Assembly: GCA_034509425.1 (NCBI GenBank)
Contig: JAVTVJ010000292.1
Coordinates: 1-64,000 of the forward strand
Source of the DNA: Eopsaltria australis
Lineage: Eukaryota; Chordata; Aves; Passeriformes; Petroicidae
Direction of reading: 5' to 3'
DNA length: 64,000 nucleotides
Positions 54,601 to 61,870 of the stretch are shown here, one piece after another; within the stretch, counting starts at the first letter, position 1; each line of letters starts with the position of its first letter. The position numbers and the translations under genes were made by a program. Under the pieces are notes generated by a model. That model searched no databases and was not told the origin of the DNA. It was given only the letters and a program-made list of their open reading frames with translations.

Positions 54601-57600
54601 GCACCATCGTGTCAGCTTTTGCACCTTCTCGCTGCCTCTGAACAAAACCAGGACCTGTCACTGCAGCGTCACCACAGAGTTCGGGCACTCCCCGAGCAAG
54701 GGGCCAGCAGGCCCAGGGTTGCCTTTGAACTGGTTGGTGCTGAGACATGGCCCACCTGCCTGGTTATTATTTGACTGGGTGATACTGGTGCCACATGTCC
54801 CCCATTGTTTGCCTCAACCTTTGTGGGCACTTCTGTGTGAAAAGTGGCAGGTGCGAGGAAGGGTGTATGGATGGAAAAGGTCCCTAGGTATGTGTCACCT
54901 GGTCTGGTTGTCCTGAAGGTCTTCTACTGTCCTGTCTCTCTCCAGGCCTTGCTTGTGTGCTCCCATATTGGTTTTTGGGTGCTGGGAAGCAGAGCATAAG
55001 CTGCTTTGCACTGACAGGATTGGAGTCTCTTGTAATTCCCAAGCATAGATCGCTTCATTCTGCTTTGTCTTTCCTTACATCTCTGATCGCAAATTCTCTC
55101 AGGCACACAAGAAGGGCAAAGGTCTTTGGGACTCTGCTCTGCAGAAAAGGGCGCCAGAGAGAGCTGGCAGGAGCTGGAGCTGGGCTCTGTGTTTTGAGAT
55201 CATGTGCAGTAGTGGGATGGGCTTTCCCTGGCACTCCAGAGGCAGAGCCATGCCAGTGCTTCTGCTTGGAGTGTGCTGGAGAAAAGCTCCAGTTTTCGGC
55301 AGTGGGTTTCGTTGGAGGGCAGGTCCCAGGTGTAGATCCATCATCAGACCCTTCTGCTGCTGGAGCTGCAGGGGACAAGAGCAGATGGTGGCCTGGAGTC
55401 CCTTTCTGATCCCAGTCTCAGATAAGAACCTGATGGGGCTGGTGCCTCCGTGGAGAATGGGTGTTTGTCAGGGGCCTCGCGCCCGTGGAAGAGCTGGCGA
55501 GGGCAGAGTGGTGTGAGTGCTGGGGCGGGCGGCGGGCAGGCCTGGTGTGTGTCTGCCGCTCTGCACTGCATGTTTGCATGGCTGCAGTGACTCGCTTCCA
55601 TCCCACCTCTGTGAACTAATCGCTCTTTCTTCCTTTCTGTGTTTTTTCTCTACACTCTCTGTAGCTGCCTGAAAATGCTCAACTTGTGGTGAGTCCCTCT
55701 CTCCAGTCCACATGCAAGGGGGAGCGGACCAGACTAGACTGGGGTTGGCAAAACCAAACCCACCAAACACTAAAAAGGCACAAAGTCAAAGCCAACCCAG
55801 AGCTGTTTTGATTTTAGGACCAATCACAATATTGGGGAGGGCATGGGCTGTGTCTGACCGGCCACACTAGGCTGAGGGATTCGGCTGATCTCTGAATGAA
55901 TGGATGCAAAATCGAATTTTAATCCTTTCCTATTTGGCTTTCCATCTCCCCCAAACGTTTACGTCCATAAGCAGATGATGCCTGATGGAGTTGGGCAGAG
56001 TTGGGCCTAGGCTGGCTGAGCCTCTTGCGGGAATTCCTCACACAGACGGTTACAAAGGGAAAACCCTGCACTGGGTATCGAGGAGATGGGCCAGTCACTT
56101 CCTTGGAAAGTCTCCTCTTGGAGAAGCACAGGCCAGGGAGAACGGAAGGACAAGGCCAGGGAGTGCTCATTAGTGACAGAGCCCCTACTCAGAGAGGGTA
56201 GGTGGGAGGTGGCTCCTTTCCAGCCAGCTGAGGTGCAGGTAAATGGGCTTCTCCAGGAAAGAAGGAGTGGGAAAGGTTGTCCTTTAGCACTAGTCCAAGC
56301 CCAGCTTGGGGCTTTATCAGGGTTTTGAAGCTGCAGCTGTAGTGTCCCAGTCTCAGGAGGTGCCCCTTGGGGAAACCACGTACCCACTAAGTGGAGGACC
56401 AAGCACACACGCAGATGAGTTTGTAGGTGCCAGGGTGGGCTGATGGGTGGAAATTGCCACAGAGCAAGGGGATCAAGCCCGTGTGTAGCGAGGAATGTCC
56501 TTGTTGGATGGGAGACTGACTCTGCCCTGCTCTCCATAGGCATCGCCTCCAATACCTCTGGCATCTCTGGCTTCTCTGTATGTCGTAGTCTGGGGCTGTT
56601 CTCTTGGGCATCATCTGCATGCAGAGAGATCACGTTCTGTAATTGTCAGCCTGCCTTATCCTTTTATTTTGGTGTTTTGCCTCTGCCTGTCTGAACTGCC
56701 AGGACTTCCTTTCCTGAATCCTTCCCTGGACCTCTGAGTAGGAGCCTAAAAAGACAGTCACAAGGAAAACCAGCCAGGAGTCAGTCAGCTCCCTTTGTCT
56801 GGTGCCCAAGGAGTCGAGTGCTGCTCAGCCCCTTCTTCCCTTACCCGCTGCATGCAAAACCATCACTCATGCATCCTCCATCCTCTCCCTGTGACGTCCC
56901 CCTTTACTCACCATCGCACAAGCCATGAAGAAAGGTGGCTACTGTGGGAGAGAAATACTGCAACAGGCTAAAACAGGAGATGGGGGCAGATGGCCCAGGA
57001 CAACAGAATGCCAGAGCAGTCCTGAGGTGGGGGTTCCAGCCTGGGATGGGGGTGCTGAGGTGGCAGACGAACACCTCAGTGTGGGTGGGCAGCAATGGAG
57101 GCATCACTTGCCCTGCAAGTGCAAGGGCTTTGCGTTTCTCCTCGTCCCACCACCTGACTGGGCCTAGAGATAAATCATGGACATCTGTCCATGCAGTGGG
57201 AGGGGTCCTTCCTCTTGGGAGGCTGTGGGAGCTCTCCATGTCACAAGGAGAGTATTGTTTGTTCTCCCAAGCAGTTGATCTGTGCTGGCAGGCTTGGCTC
57301 ACAGCCGGTTGTGCTCACCCATCGCTTTTGCACTCCAGAGTGAGGCTTGTGCACCCAGGGACCAGCACTTGGGTGAGAGTTCCTCTAGCTCTGAAAGGAC
57401 AGGGGTATAAAGCTGACATTCCATGAAGGACCCAGTGAAAAATAGTTTGGAGAAGATGTTAGAGTGGTTTGTAATGTTTTTAGCCTACAGCAGATGGTTG
57501 TAGGAAAAAACAATCTTTGAATCCTCATGTTTGCCTGTCAGAGCTCAGGGAGCATTTGAACAACACTCTCAGGCACATGGTTGGATTCTTGGGGCTGTCC

Positions 57601-58678
57601 CGTGCAGAGCCAGGAGTTGGACTCAATGATCCTTGTGGGTCTCTTCCAATTCAGGATCTTCTGTGACTCAGTGGTCTACTCTGGTTGCTTATCCAGGCAT
57701 CCCTTCCAGCAGCCAGAAAGAGCAGTCTTCCAGCATCACTCGGGCTTCTCCGGGGATGGCTGTCCCAGCAGATGGAGAAAGACGTAGCTTGGGAGAACTC
57801 GCAGATGTGCAGAGCATTTCTGACAGTGGGCTGAGGGTAGAAACGTAGATACACATCCAACACCAAGGAATTCTATAGGAAGCCAGGAGAAGTATAGGAT
57901 CTGGATGACTGCTCCCAGTGTATCCCACAGGGAACCCACCGCTCCTCACGGTTCAGCTGCGTTGGGCGTTCCTCTCCCCACCTCAGCCTCCACTCTTCAT
58001 CCTTCTTGCTTCCCGTAATCCTCTGCACCACCCTCACATCGGATGGGGGAAGAAGCAGGGGTTCTGCATCCCAGCACTGAGTGATTGATCCAAAGTGGAA
58101 GCTCTGGTTATCATGAAAGGTTCAGTAAAGAAACCTGGTCCCTGAGCCGACATCTCTTTGGAACTTGTTTTTTTAGTGAACAGTGGTGAAAACCATGTGT
58201 CTCGTGGCTGGGAAAAGCAGCCAGACCTCACTGTCCCAGTCCACTTCCTCTGGGGTGGGACAGAGGGAGTGGAGCACCTGGGTCCCTGTTTTATCACTTT
58301 GCCAGATGGCTCCTTGTGTTCCTGCTCCAGTGGAGCCTGGGAGGGAGAAGCCTGGCCAGCATTCTGGGGCCTGGCAGTGGGAAATCCCAGCTGGCCATGG
58401 CTAAGTCTCCCAGTCCGGGCTGGTGATGTCATCCACTCTCCAGCAGCTGCCCCCCATCCCAGCAGCATGGTGGGGCCCGGGCTGGGCAGGCAGAGATGCT
58501 GTTGCATGAGGACAAGTGGGGGGGACAGCAGGGATATCATGGGGACATTGCGGACACATCACGGGGACATTGCAGGCTGCCAGGCGTGGGGCTGACTCTC
58601 CCTCCTTGTCCTTTGTCCTCCAGGTGCTGCTGCTTCTTTAAGAGGAAACGGAAGAAGACGGCTCAGCGTCACAAGTGA
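6446..58678 (+). CDS. CSNK1G1: Casein kinase 1 gamma 1, whole gene span (11 constitutive coding exons plus 2 optional)
   Basis: This is a Ser/Thr kinase of the CK1 gamma subfamily, a membrane-anchored kinase known to phosphorylate LRP6 in Wnt signalling. Joining exons 6446-6623, 11946-11986, 16250-16319, 33555-33706, 39071-39305, 41619-41704, 43682-43766, 45566-45714, 47306-47410, 53856-53962 and 58624-58678 gives 1263 nt, or 420 residues plus TGA, against 422 in human as I recall. Visible motifs are the P-loop [11 protein letters not shown] (about 50-60), VAIK Lys72, RDVKPEN with catalytic Asp163, DFG Asp186, the CK1-specific SIN segment in place of APE, and the tail [17 protein letters not shown]. 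The N-terminus [16 protein letters not shown] and the downstream PPIB identify gamma 1 rather than gamma 2 or 3. The start ATG at 6446 is preceded by an in-frame TGA at 6338-6340. Two optional in-frame exons (51976-52083 and 55665-55688) can extend the tail. Confidence 0.97.
7873..8446 (-). mobile_element. CR1 fragment, about 570 nt
   Basis: A long inverse CR1 reads from TCACAGAATCAAAGACTGG through CTCACCACCCTCACAGGGAA and CTCCAGCAGCTCCACATCC to TGGAGTCTCACCTGAGAGGG. Confidence 0.85.
9440..9978 (+). mobile_element. CR1 fragment, about 540 nt
   Basis: It covers the same stretch as the copy at 7873-8446 in the opposite orientation: GGATTCTGTCCCTCTGCCCC, GAAGCCCAGAGGAGGCCATG, GGCTGCCCAGAGCAGCTGTG, and an end in CCAACCCAAACCATTCTAGG. 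Confidence 0.85.
11946..11986 (+). CDS. CSNK1G1: CSNK1G1 coding exon 2 (VAIK lysine exon)
   Basis: This 41-nt exon encodes the rest of Gly60 and residues 61-73 ([13 protein letters not shown]). It includes Lys72, the ATP-anchoring lysine of VAIK. It lies between the acceptor TTTGCAG and the donor GTAAGT and matches CK1-gamma sequence without gaps. Skipping it would shift the frame and remove the catalytic lysine. Confidence 0.97.
13061..13452 (-). mobile_element. CR1 fragment
   Basis: Inverse CR1: CTCATCTCATTCCACCCCCT, CCCAGGTTGCTCCAAGCCC, CTCCACAGGAAAGTATTTCT, and CAGCTCTCCCAGCC at its far end. Confidence 0.85.
15158..15203 (+). mobile_element. CR1 3' terminal remnant
   Basis: It reads TTAGTGACCTTGGAGGCC, TTTTCCTACCTCATTGATTC and TGTGATT, a very short CR1 end. 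Confidence 0.55.
15674..15703. repeat. TTTTA microsatellite
   Basis: A run of TTTTA pentamers of about 30 nt lies in intron 2. Confidence 0.9.
16250..16319 (+). CDS. CSNK1G1: CSNK1G1 coding exon 3 (alphaC region)
   Basis: This 70-nt exon encodes residues 74-96 and the first base of codon 97. It starts [20 protein letters not shown] and continues GGA. The region carries the alphaC helix and the glutamate that pairs with the VAIK lysine. The acceptor is TTCTAG and the donor GTGAGT. The GGA segment is the variable junction; codon 97 completes as GCT (Ala) across the splice, where I recall Gly in human. Confidence 0.97.
17464..17695 (-). mobile_element. CR1 3' fragment
   Basis: It opens CATAGAATCATGGAATGG and continues GGTTTGGGTTGGAAGGAACC and GGGCAGGGACACCTCCCACT, ending near the GAGAGGAATTCCTTCC block. 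Confidence 0.85.
20552..20980 (+). mobile_element. CR1 fragment
   Basis: It runs from GGAGCTGCTGGAACAAGTCC through GGAGCCAGACTGGGAGAGCT and GGAGCAAGCTGGGATAGTGG to CCAACCCAAACCATTCTGGG. Confidence 0.85.
21210..21500. promoter_or_regulatory. Candidate intronic enhancer: AP-1 and E-box cluster
   Basis: Three TGAGTCA motifs (21210-21216, 21466-21472, 21494-21500) and two CACGTG E-boxes (21250-21255, 21267-21272) lie within 291 bp. A further TGACTCA is at 22623-22629. Motif presence is direct; enhancer activity is inferred. Confidence 0.4.
22281..22415 (-). mobile_element. CR1 3' fragment
   Basis: ATCATAAAATCAGAGTGGTT, GGACACCTTCCACTAGACCA and GTCCAACCTGGCCTTGAACA appear in inverse orientation. 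Confidence 0.8.
23724..23868 (-). mobile_element. CR1 3' fragment
   Basis: ACTGGTTTGGGTTGGGAGGG, CCATGGGCAGGGATACCTTC and AAGCCCTGTCCAACCTGG appear in inverse orientation. Confidence 0.8.
25533..25819 (+). mobile_element. CR1 3' fragment, different subfamily
   Basis: GGTTTAGGTTGGATATTGGG, GTTCTTCCCCCAGAGGGTGG and CTCTCAGGCACAGGGTGGGA are followed by CATGATTCTATGA. The diagnostic middle block is shared with the copies at 49095 and 57538 but not the others. Confidence 0.85.
26186..26372 (-). mobile_element. CR1 3' fragment
   Basis: ACCACAGAATCATCTAGGC, CCCCAAGTGCCACATCCATG and GAGTGACTCCACCACTGCCC appear in inverse orientation. Confidence 0.85.
27383..27508 (+). mobile_element. CR1 3' tail
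   Basis: GGAAGTGTTCAAGACCAGGT, GGAGCAACCTGGTCTACTGA and TTTGAGGTCCCTTCCAGC form a CR1 tail. Confidence 0.8.
33555..33706 (+). CDS. CSNK1G1: CSNK1G1 coding exon 4 (hinge region)
   Basis: This 152-nt exon completes codon 97 and encodes residues 98-147 ([20 protein letters not shown] through MIAIQL). It covers beta4, beta5, the hinge ([12 protein letters not shown]) and alphaE. The acceptor is TCTTGCAG and the donor GTGAGT. A CR1 copy begins about 100 nt downstream of its donor. The sequence is essentially invariant among vertebrate CK1-gamma proteins, so the assignment is secure. Confidence 0.98.
33807..34105 (-). mobile_element. CR1 3' fragment just past exon 4
   Basis: CATAGAATCACCGAGTGG, CTGTGCCAGGGTCTCACCAC and TTCCCAATATCCCATCTAAC appear in inverse orientation. 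It starts about 100 nt after the exon 4 donor. Confidence 0.85.
37096..37115. repeat. GT dinucleotide microsatellite
   Basis: A GT run of about ten units lies in intron 4. Confidence 0.9.
39071..39305 (+). CDS. CSNK1G1: CSNK1G1 coding exon 5 (catalytic loop and activation segment)
   Basis: This 235-nt exon encodes residues 148-225 and one base of Glu226. It contains the catalytic loop YRDVKPENF (Asp163, Asn168), the DFG motif (Asp186), the [20 protein letters not shown] stretch, and the CK1 signature [20 protein letters not shown] that replaces the APE motif. The acceptor is TTTTGCAG. The donor GTCTGT is weak, with a pyrimidine at +3. A minus-strand CR1 starts about 30 nt past the donor. Confidence 0.98.
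39306..41618 (+). other. CSNK1G1 intron 5
   Basis: This 2.3-kb intron has a CR1 occupying its first 500 nt. The remainder is unique-looking sequence with no visible exon. Confidence 0.9.
39335..39790 (-). mobile_element. CR1 fragment abutting the exon 5 donor
   Basis: Inverse CR1 beginning about 30 nt after the exon 5 donor: GGTCACTGAGTCCAGCAAG, TGTCCCCAAGTGCCACATTC, GGAGCAGAGCACAACCCCAC and CTGAGCCTCCCCAGCTCC. Confidence 0.85.
41619..41704 (+). CDS. CSNK1G1: CSNK1G1 coding exon 6
   Basis: This 86-nt exon completes Glu226 and encodes residues 227-254, beginning [20 protein letters not shown] and ending SLPWQGLK. It covers helix alphaF, including the conserved Asp of the RRDD segment and the SLPWQGL motif of CK1 kinases. 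The acceptor is CTCTTTTAG and the donor GTAGGT. Confidence 0.98.
41705..43681 (+). other. CSNK1G1 intron 6
   Basis: This 2.0-kb intron shows no CR1, no microsatellite and no exon-like segment. Confidence 0.9.
43682..43766 (+). CDS. CSNK1G1: CSNK1G1 coding exon 7
   Basis: This 85-nt exon encodes residues 255-282, starting [20 protein letters not shown] and ending EVLCENFP, plus one base of Glu283. It forms the alphaG region with the CK1-typical [11 protein letters not shown] segment. The acceptor is GCGCTGCAG and the donor GTAAAG. Human reads IEAL where this reads VEVL, a conservative change. Confidence 0.97.
43767..45565 (+). other. CSNK1G1 intron 7
   Basis: This 1.8-kb intron has a minus-strand CR1 at 45096-45270 ending about 300 nt before exon 8, plus a pyrimidine-rich run near 44665-44700. 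Confidence 0.9.
45096..45270 (-). mobile_element. CR1 3' fragment
   Basis: GACTTGTTTGGGTTGGAAGG, GGACACCTTCCACTATTCCA and TTGGACACTTCCAGGGATGG appear in inverse orientation. Confidence 0.85.
45566..45714 (+). CDS. CSNK1G1: CSNK1G1 coding exon 8 (end of kinase domain)
   Basis: This 149-nt exon completes Glu283 and encodes residues 284-332. It starts [20 protein letters not shown] and ends [15 protein letters not shown], closing the C-lobe with the FDYAYDW block shared by CK1 family members. The acceptor is TTCCAACAG and the donor GTGAGT. Confidence 0.98.
46123..46362 (-). mobile_element. CR1 3' fragment
   Basis: ATAGAATCCCAGAATGGTTT, CCCCATCCAACCTGACCTTG and CCTCACCACCCTCACAGGGA appear in inverse orientation. 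Confidence 0.85.
46790..47160. promoter_or_regulatory. Candidate conserved noncoding element in intron 8 with RFX-like site
   Basis: A repeat-free block has a 15-nt near-palindrome CAACCACGGTGGTTG (46866-46880) overlapping GTTGCCATGG (46877-46886), the core of an RFX/X-box-like motif, in AT-rich surroundings. Conservation is a guess from its character and cannot be tested here. Confidence 0.35.
47306..47410 (+). CDS. CSNK1G1: CSNK1G1 coding exon 9 (start of C-terminal tail)
   Basis: This 105-nt, phase-0 exon encodes residues 333-367 of the regulatory tail ([20 protein letters not shown] and on to [11 protein letters not shown]). It is one residue shorter than my recollection of human in the PSQQ...LRNQ stretch. 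The acceptor is TTTTCCAG. The donor GTGCAT is weak, consistent with the alternative splicing inferred downstream. It is a tail exon, not a catalytic one. Confidence 0.95.
49095..49314 (+). mobile_element. CR1 3' fragment with expanded tail repeat
   Basis: GGTTGGACATCAGGAAAAGG, TCTTCCCCCAGAGGGTGGTC and CTCTCAGGCACAGGGTGGGA end in an ATTCTAGTCTAGTCTATTCT microsatellite-like tail. Confidence 0.85.
49741..49795 (+). mobile_element. CR1 3' terminal remnant
   Basis: AAATGAGATGATCTTAAGG and CCCTTCCAACCCACACTG are followed by TTCTATGATCCTATGA. Confidence 0.75.
50229..51280. mobile_element. LTR-like interspersed repeat, copy A, with a GC-rich interior
   Basis: This segment begins TGTCTTGGTTTCAAAGACA and shares several blocks in the same order with 52771-53312: GGAATGGAAAATGTGACTCT, TTCTGAATTATTATAACTTT, GAGAGTAGCCAGCTGCAC and GCAACAGATGGGACAAAATT. 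Two copies of one repeat, non-coding and with TG at one edge, suggest a solitary LTR of an avian endogenous retrovirus. I did not assign a family. Copy A carries about 460 nt of CpG-rich sequence (about 50415-50870) that copy B lacks. No viral gene is visible. Confidence 0.65.
51976..52083 (+). CDS. CSNK1G1: CSNK1G1 optional in-frame cassette exon (36 residues)
   Basis: This 108-nt segment lies between an acceptor (CTCCTGAGCAG) and a weak donor (GTACCT). It is open in phase 0, the same phase as the exon 9/exon 10 junction, so inclusion adds 36 residues without a frameshift. Its translation ends [12 protein letters not shown], closely matching the segment I recall just before VVSSTNGEL in CSNK1G3 isoforms. 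It starts [20 protein letters not shown]. The match to a paralogous tail exon is strong evidence that it is real. The degree of inclusion is unknown. Confidence 0.85.
52771..53312. mobile_element. LTR-like interspersed repeat, copy B
   Basis: This is the second copy of the repeat at 50229-51280, in the same orientation and shorter. It has the GGAATGGAAAATGTGACTCT block, ACAACAACAATGGCAGCAAC, CAGTCCAGAAGGGGCTGGAC, GAGAGTAGCCAGCTGCAC and GCAACAGATGGGACAAAATT. It lies between the cassette exon and exon 10. The LTR identity is inferred; the repeat relationship is seen directly. Confidence 0.65.
53856..53962 (+). CDS. CSNK1G1: CSNK1G1 coding exon 10 (acidic tail)
   Basis: This 107-nt exon encodes residues 368-402 ([20 protein letters not shown], then [15 protein letters not shown]) plus two bases of codon 403. 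The acceptor is TTTGCAG and the donor GTACGT. Codon 403 is AAG (Lys) when spliced to the last exon. It becomes AAC (Asn) when the 24-nt microexon is included. Confidence 0.97.
55665..55688 (+). CDS. CSNK1G1: CSNK1G1 probable 24-nt microexon before the palmitoylation motif
   Basis: This 24-nt segment has a strong pyrimidine tract and GTAG acceptor (to 55664) and a consensus donor GTGAGT at 55689. Spliced between exon 10 (ending AA) and the last exon (starting G), it stays in frame and changes K-CCC to [13 protein letters not shown] recall a very similar NCQKVLNMW insertion in a CSNK1G3 isoform, which supports a real and ancient microexon. It adds a cysteine and a hydrophobic patch next to the lipidated cysteines. 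It was found by frame and splice-site logic, without transcript evidence. Confidence 0.8.
57538..57666 (+). mobile_element. CR1 3' fragment
   Basis: CACTCTCAGGCACATGGTTG and GGAGTTGGACTCAATGATCC are followed by TTGTGGGTCTCTTCCAATTC. Confidence 0.8.
58624..58678 (+). CDS. CSNK1G1: CSNK1G1 last coding exon (CCC-polybasic tail, stop TGA)
   Basis: This 55-nt segment encodes the end of Lys403 and [17 protein letters not shown] followed by TGA at 58676-58678. The cysteine cluster is the palmitoylation site known to anchor CK1-gamma kinases to the plasma membrane, and the KRKRKK stretch supplies basic contacts. The acceptor is TTTGTCCTCCAG. The exon continues into the 3' UTR. Confidence 0.98.
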
Positions 58679-61204
58679 CCCGTGCCTCCTGGGCCTTGCA
58701 GGAACCACCACGCCTGCAGCTCCTGCCCTGTCTCACTGGAAGGGGCTTGTCTTTAGGAGGGAGGAGGAGGAGGAGGCATAGGAGAAAGAGAGAAAAACAA
58801 AAACAAACAAAAAAAGAACCCAAGTGACATTTTAAACCAAAAAGAGAAGAAAACGTTCCAAAACAAACCACTCTGGGGTGGATCTGCTGAATGGTCTCCC
58901 TCATTCACTCCAAGCCTGAAGCTCCTTTTGGGACCAGGACTGTGGCTGGCTCAGGTCTTGGTCACCTTGGGAGGGGGGCTGGCTGGCTGACCCTCCTTCC
59001 CGTTGTTTACGGCGAAGGCATCGTTGACGCAAACCTGAGGACTGTGCTTAGTTCCTGCTCACTTTCCTCCCCTCCCTCCCCTGCACTCTGCTCCTCTGTC
59101 CTCCTCCCTCCTTAATTAAGTGAAGAAATTCCATAGGCTCGATTGGCTGTGGAGAGGGCAGGAGGATGCAGGGCAGGCAGGAGAGTTGCTAGGAGAAGGG
59201 CCTGACTGCTGCAGCAGGAAGAGACAGGTTCTCTCTGTGGCTCCTTGGGAACAGTTACACTGTAATGTGCAAGCTGTGAGAAATTTGCAATCTACTGTTC
59301 CAGTTAGGTTTTTTTTTCTGGCTCCCTTGACACCTCCCTCCTCTGACAGTAACAGAGCAGTGTGGATTGTTTTAAAGATGCTGACGTCGTTGCACTTTTT
59401 ATTATTTTTAGCATTTACAGATGCACATTGTATCTGTGGATCTCTGCGTGGCCACGCCAGCGCAGGCAGACATCCAGCGGGGAGGATGGTGGGGTGCACG
59501 AAAATGCCCTTGAGTGGGGATGTCCATGACCCTTGTGCCAGTCTGGGGCTCCCGACGCCCACCTTGGGCCGCGCGCTGAGGAAAGCATACTTGAATTTCC
59601 AATCACCCTTCCTAGCTGCCAGTGAATGTCCTTTCCATGGTTTCCTACACCGTGCCTAACCCAGCTGGCCGGGAGATGCGAGGCTGATACCCAGCATGGG
59701 CCAGAGGGAGCGGCATGGGCTTTGCTGAGCCAGAGAAATTTGTGCTGGTTTAAGAGGTCAGGATTGAGGTTCCTGAGAAACAGCTATTTCCAGAAGCATG
59801 GGCATTTCTCGGTGTGGGTAGCTAGGCAGCCTTCTCAAATCCGTCCTTGGGGTGGTTTGGAACCTTCTGCAAGAACATATTAGTGGGAGCAAAGCATCCC
59901 CAGCAGGGGAGAGGATGCTTCATGCCTTAACACTGATCTCATCTCCTGATGGTCAGATAGGTTTGACTGGAATCGCCTTCACATCCTCTCTGTGAGCATG
60001 GGGCAGGCGCAAGTTCACCCACGGTTCAACCCAGCCACGGTTCTCCTGCACTACTTTGAGCCAAACCAATAACAAGGAAAGGGCTTGGGGTGCTTTGCAT
60101 ACCCAGATAAACAGTGAAATCTTGCATCCAACTGCAGCATTTCCCAAATTGGAGGAGGTGAGGCTGCCTGGGCTTACTGGAGAGGTGGCAGTGCTGTGGG
60201 AGAACTCGAGCAGCTTTGGGAAGGTTCTGAGTAGGTTCCTTCGACTTTGTCTTTCCATGTGTGACACCAAATCAGGCTGGAATGGTTCTCTTGTCATAAA
60301 CTCAGGCCTGGCTTACCCCAAAATCCTGGAGAGCATGAAGGGAGAGGCTAGATCTCATTATCGTTTAACAATTTAATGATAATCTGCGTAGGTTGGCGTA
60401 CACAGAGTGACATTGCCAGGAGGTTCAGTTTCTTTACCTGGGTAGGAGCAGGCTTAGAAGGGAGGAGATCAGCCTGGGCAGCGAGCTCTGGGCTAGCTCA
60501 TCATGCATTCCTGAGTCAGGCAGACACTGGTGTGGTGCCAGGGTGGAAAAGCCTCCCTCCTGGCCAAGATCCCTGCAGGGTGTCTCTTCTCCATTCTCCA
60601 CTGCATTCTCTCCATGCCTTACCCCGATGAGCGCGATGGAGGCGCAGAGCCCTCGGCTCACGCAGGCACCTCCTTCCCCCTTAGCAAAGCGCTTTCCTCC
60701 AGCTGGGCCATGGGCCGGGCTGGGAGCAGGGCAGGAAGGGCACCACTCACCTCCCGCAGGCACATGCCAGGCACGCCGCCCTGTTCCCTCCTGCCACAGG
60801 GAGGACACGGCCATGGGCACATTCCACCTTTCTCTTTCCAAACTCCTCCGCTGCCAGTGGCTCCCAGAAGCTGTGTCTCTGGCACAGGCATTCCCCTCTC
60901 TGCTGTAGGAAACCATGGTTCGGCGTCTTGGGAGGGGGGTCCAGGGGCACAGGCGCTCCCTGGGAGCCGCCCTGCCCGCTGCCGACAGAGCCGGGCCCTG
61001 AGACACTTCCGTTGCTGCCCTCCCAAGCCCCACTAAGTGCCTGTCACCAGAACTCGATTCCTTCTGCATCTCCTGCCGTGTTTGGTCATTCCTCGCTGCC
61101 TCCACTCAAGGAGCAGCTTGTAGTTGCAGCATATGTAAGTGTTTGCAGGGTGAGGGAGGGCGGGGGGGAAAGGGGCCATCTCAACAGGTTTTGTTCCTAA
61201 ATGT

Positions 61205-61275
61205 TTTTGGTTTCTTTTGTTCCGTTGTTTTTTTGGTTTTTTGTTTTTTTTTTTTTTTTCTGATTTTTTTTTTAA
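61205..61275. repeat. T-rich tracts in the CSNK1G1 3' UTR
   Basis: Successive T runs are broken by G or C (TTTTTTTGGTTTTTTG, a longer T run, then CTGATTTTTTTTTT). They are complementary in composition to the A-rich tract at 61531-61580. Confidence 0.85.
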
Positions 61276-61530
61276 GTGAATGTATTTGATCGTTTAGAAA
61301 CTTTCCTGACCTTGTTTTTAAGTGGGTTGGTTTGAAAGCTGTTTCATGGTGACCCACTACAGCTTCTCTCCGGAGATACGGTGTTCTTTTAATCCTACAA
61401 TGATGTGTTTGTAGGGGAGGACTGTCCCCCCACGGCATGCTGGTAATGCTCACTTGTACCAAGCCCTCTTGCACTATAATCGTACGTTGGACTCTTCAAA
61501 AAAAAGGGCAAAGATGTGGGGTGGCTTTTT

Positions 61531-61580
61531 AACAAAATAAACAAAAAAACAAAAAAAAAAAAGAAAAAAGAAAACAAAGC
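61531..61580. repeat. A-rich tract in the CSNK1G1 3' UTR
   Basis: Runs of A with single C or G interruptions (AACAAAATAAACAAAAAAAC, then an A run and AGAAAAAAGAAAACAAAG). It could pair with the T-rich tracts 260 nt upstream. Confidence 0.85.
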
Positions 61581-61870
61581 AGGTTACCAGCAAGTCCTGT
61601 GCTTGAGGGAACCGCTGTCCCCAGGGAGCTCGGAGGTGACGAGGAGACGCAGCCAGACTGAGCCAGCCATGCTGTGGTAGGATGTAGGGCATTAACCTGG
61701 GCAATCCCTCCTCTCCTTGCCGGCAGCGGTTGGCAGCCGGGAGACCCCAGGCAAGGGGAGGGCTCCTGGAGGCTCCTGGTGCAGGTGCCTCTGACGCGGC
61801 TCTTGGCCCTCCAACGTTGCGATGCAGTCTTCTGAGGTATCAAGTGAGATGATTATTATTTTTTTTTTTC

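Larger units (their letters stand above)
53963..58623 (+). other. CSNK1G1 intron 10 (interrupted by the microexon)
   Basis: This 4.7-kb interval contains the 24-nt microexon at 55665-55688 and a CR1 tail at 57538-57666. It is somewhat GC-richer than earlier introns, so long incidental open frames occur on both strands. I see no other exon. Confidence 0.85.

Noticed and set aside
56007..56633. A 208-codon minus-strand frame in intron 10
   Set aside because: No recognisable domain, no splice or promoter context, and overlapping frames on the other strand; chance in GC-rich intron.
60434..61105. A 223-codon minus-strand frame in the CSNK1G1 3' UTR
   Set aside because: Compositionally a GC-driven frame with no domain. 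I found no independent evidence of an antisense gene.
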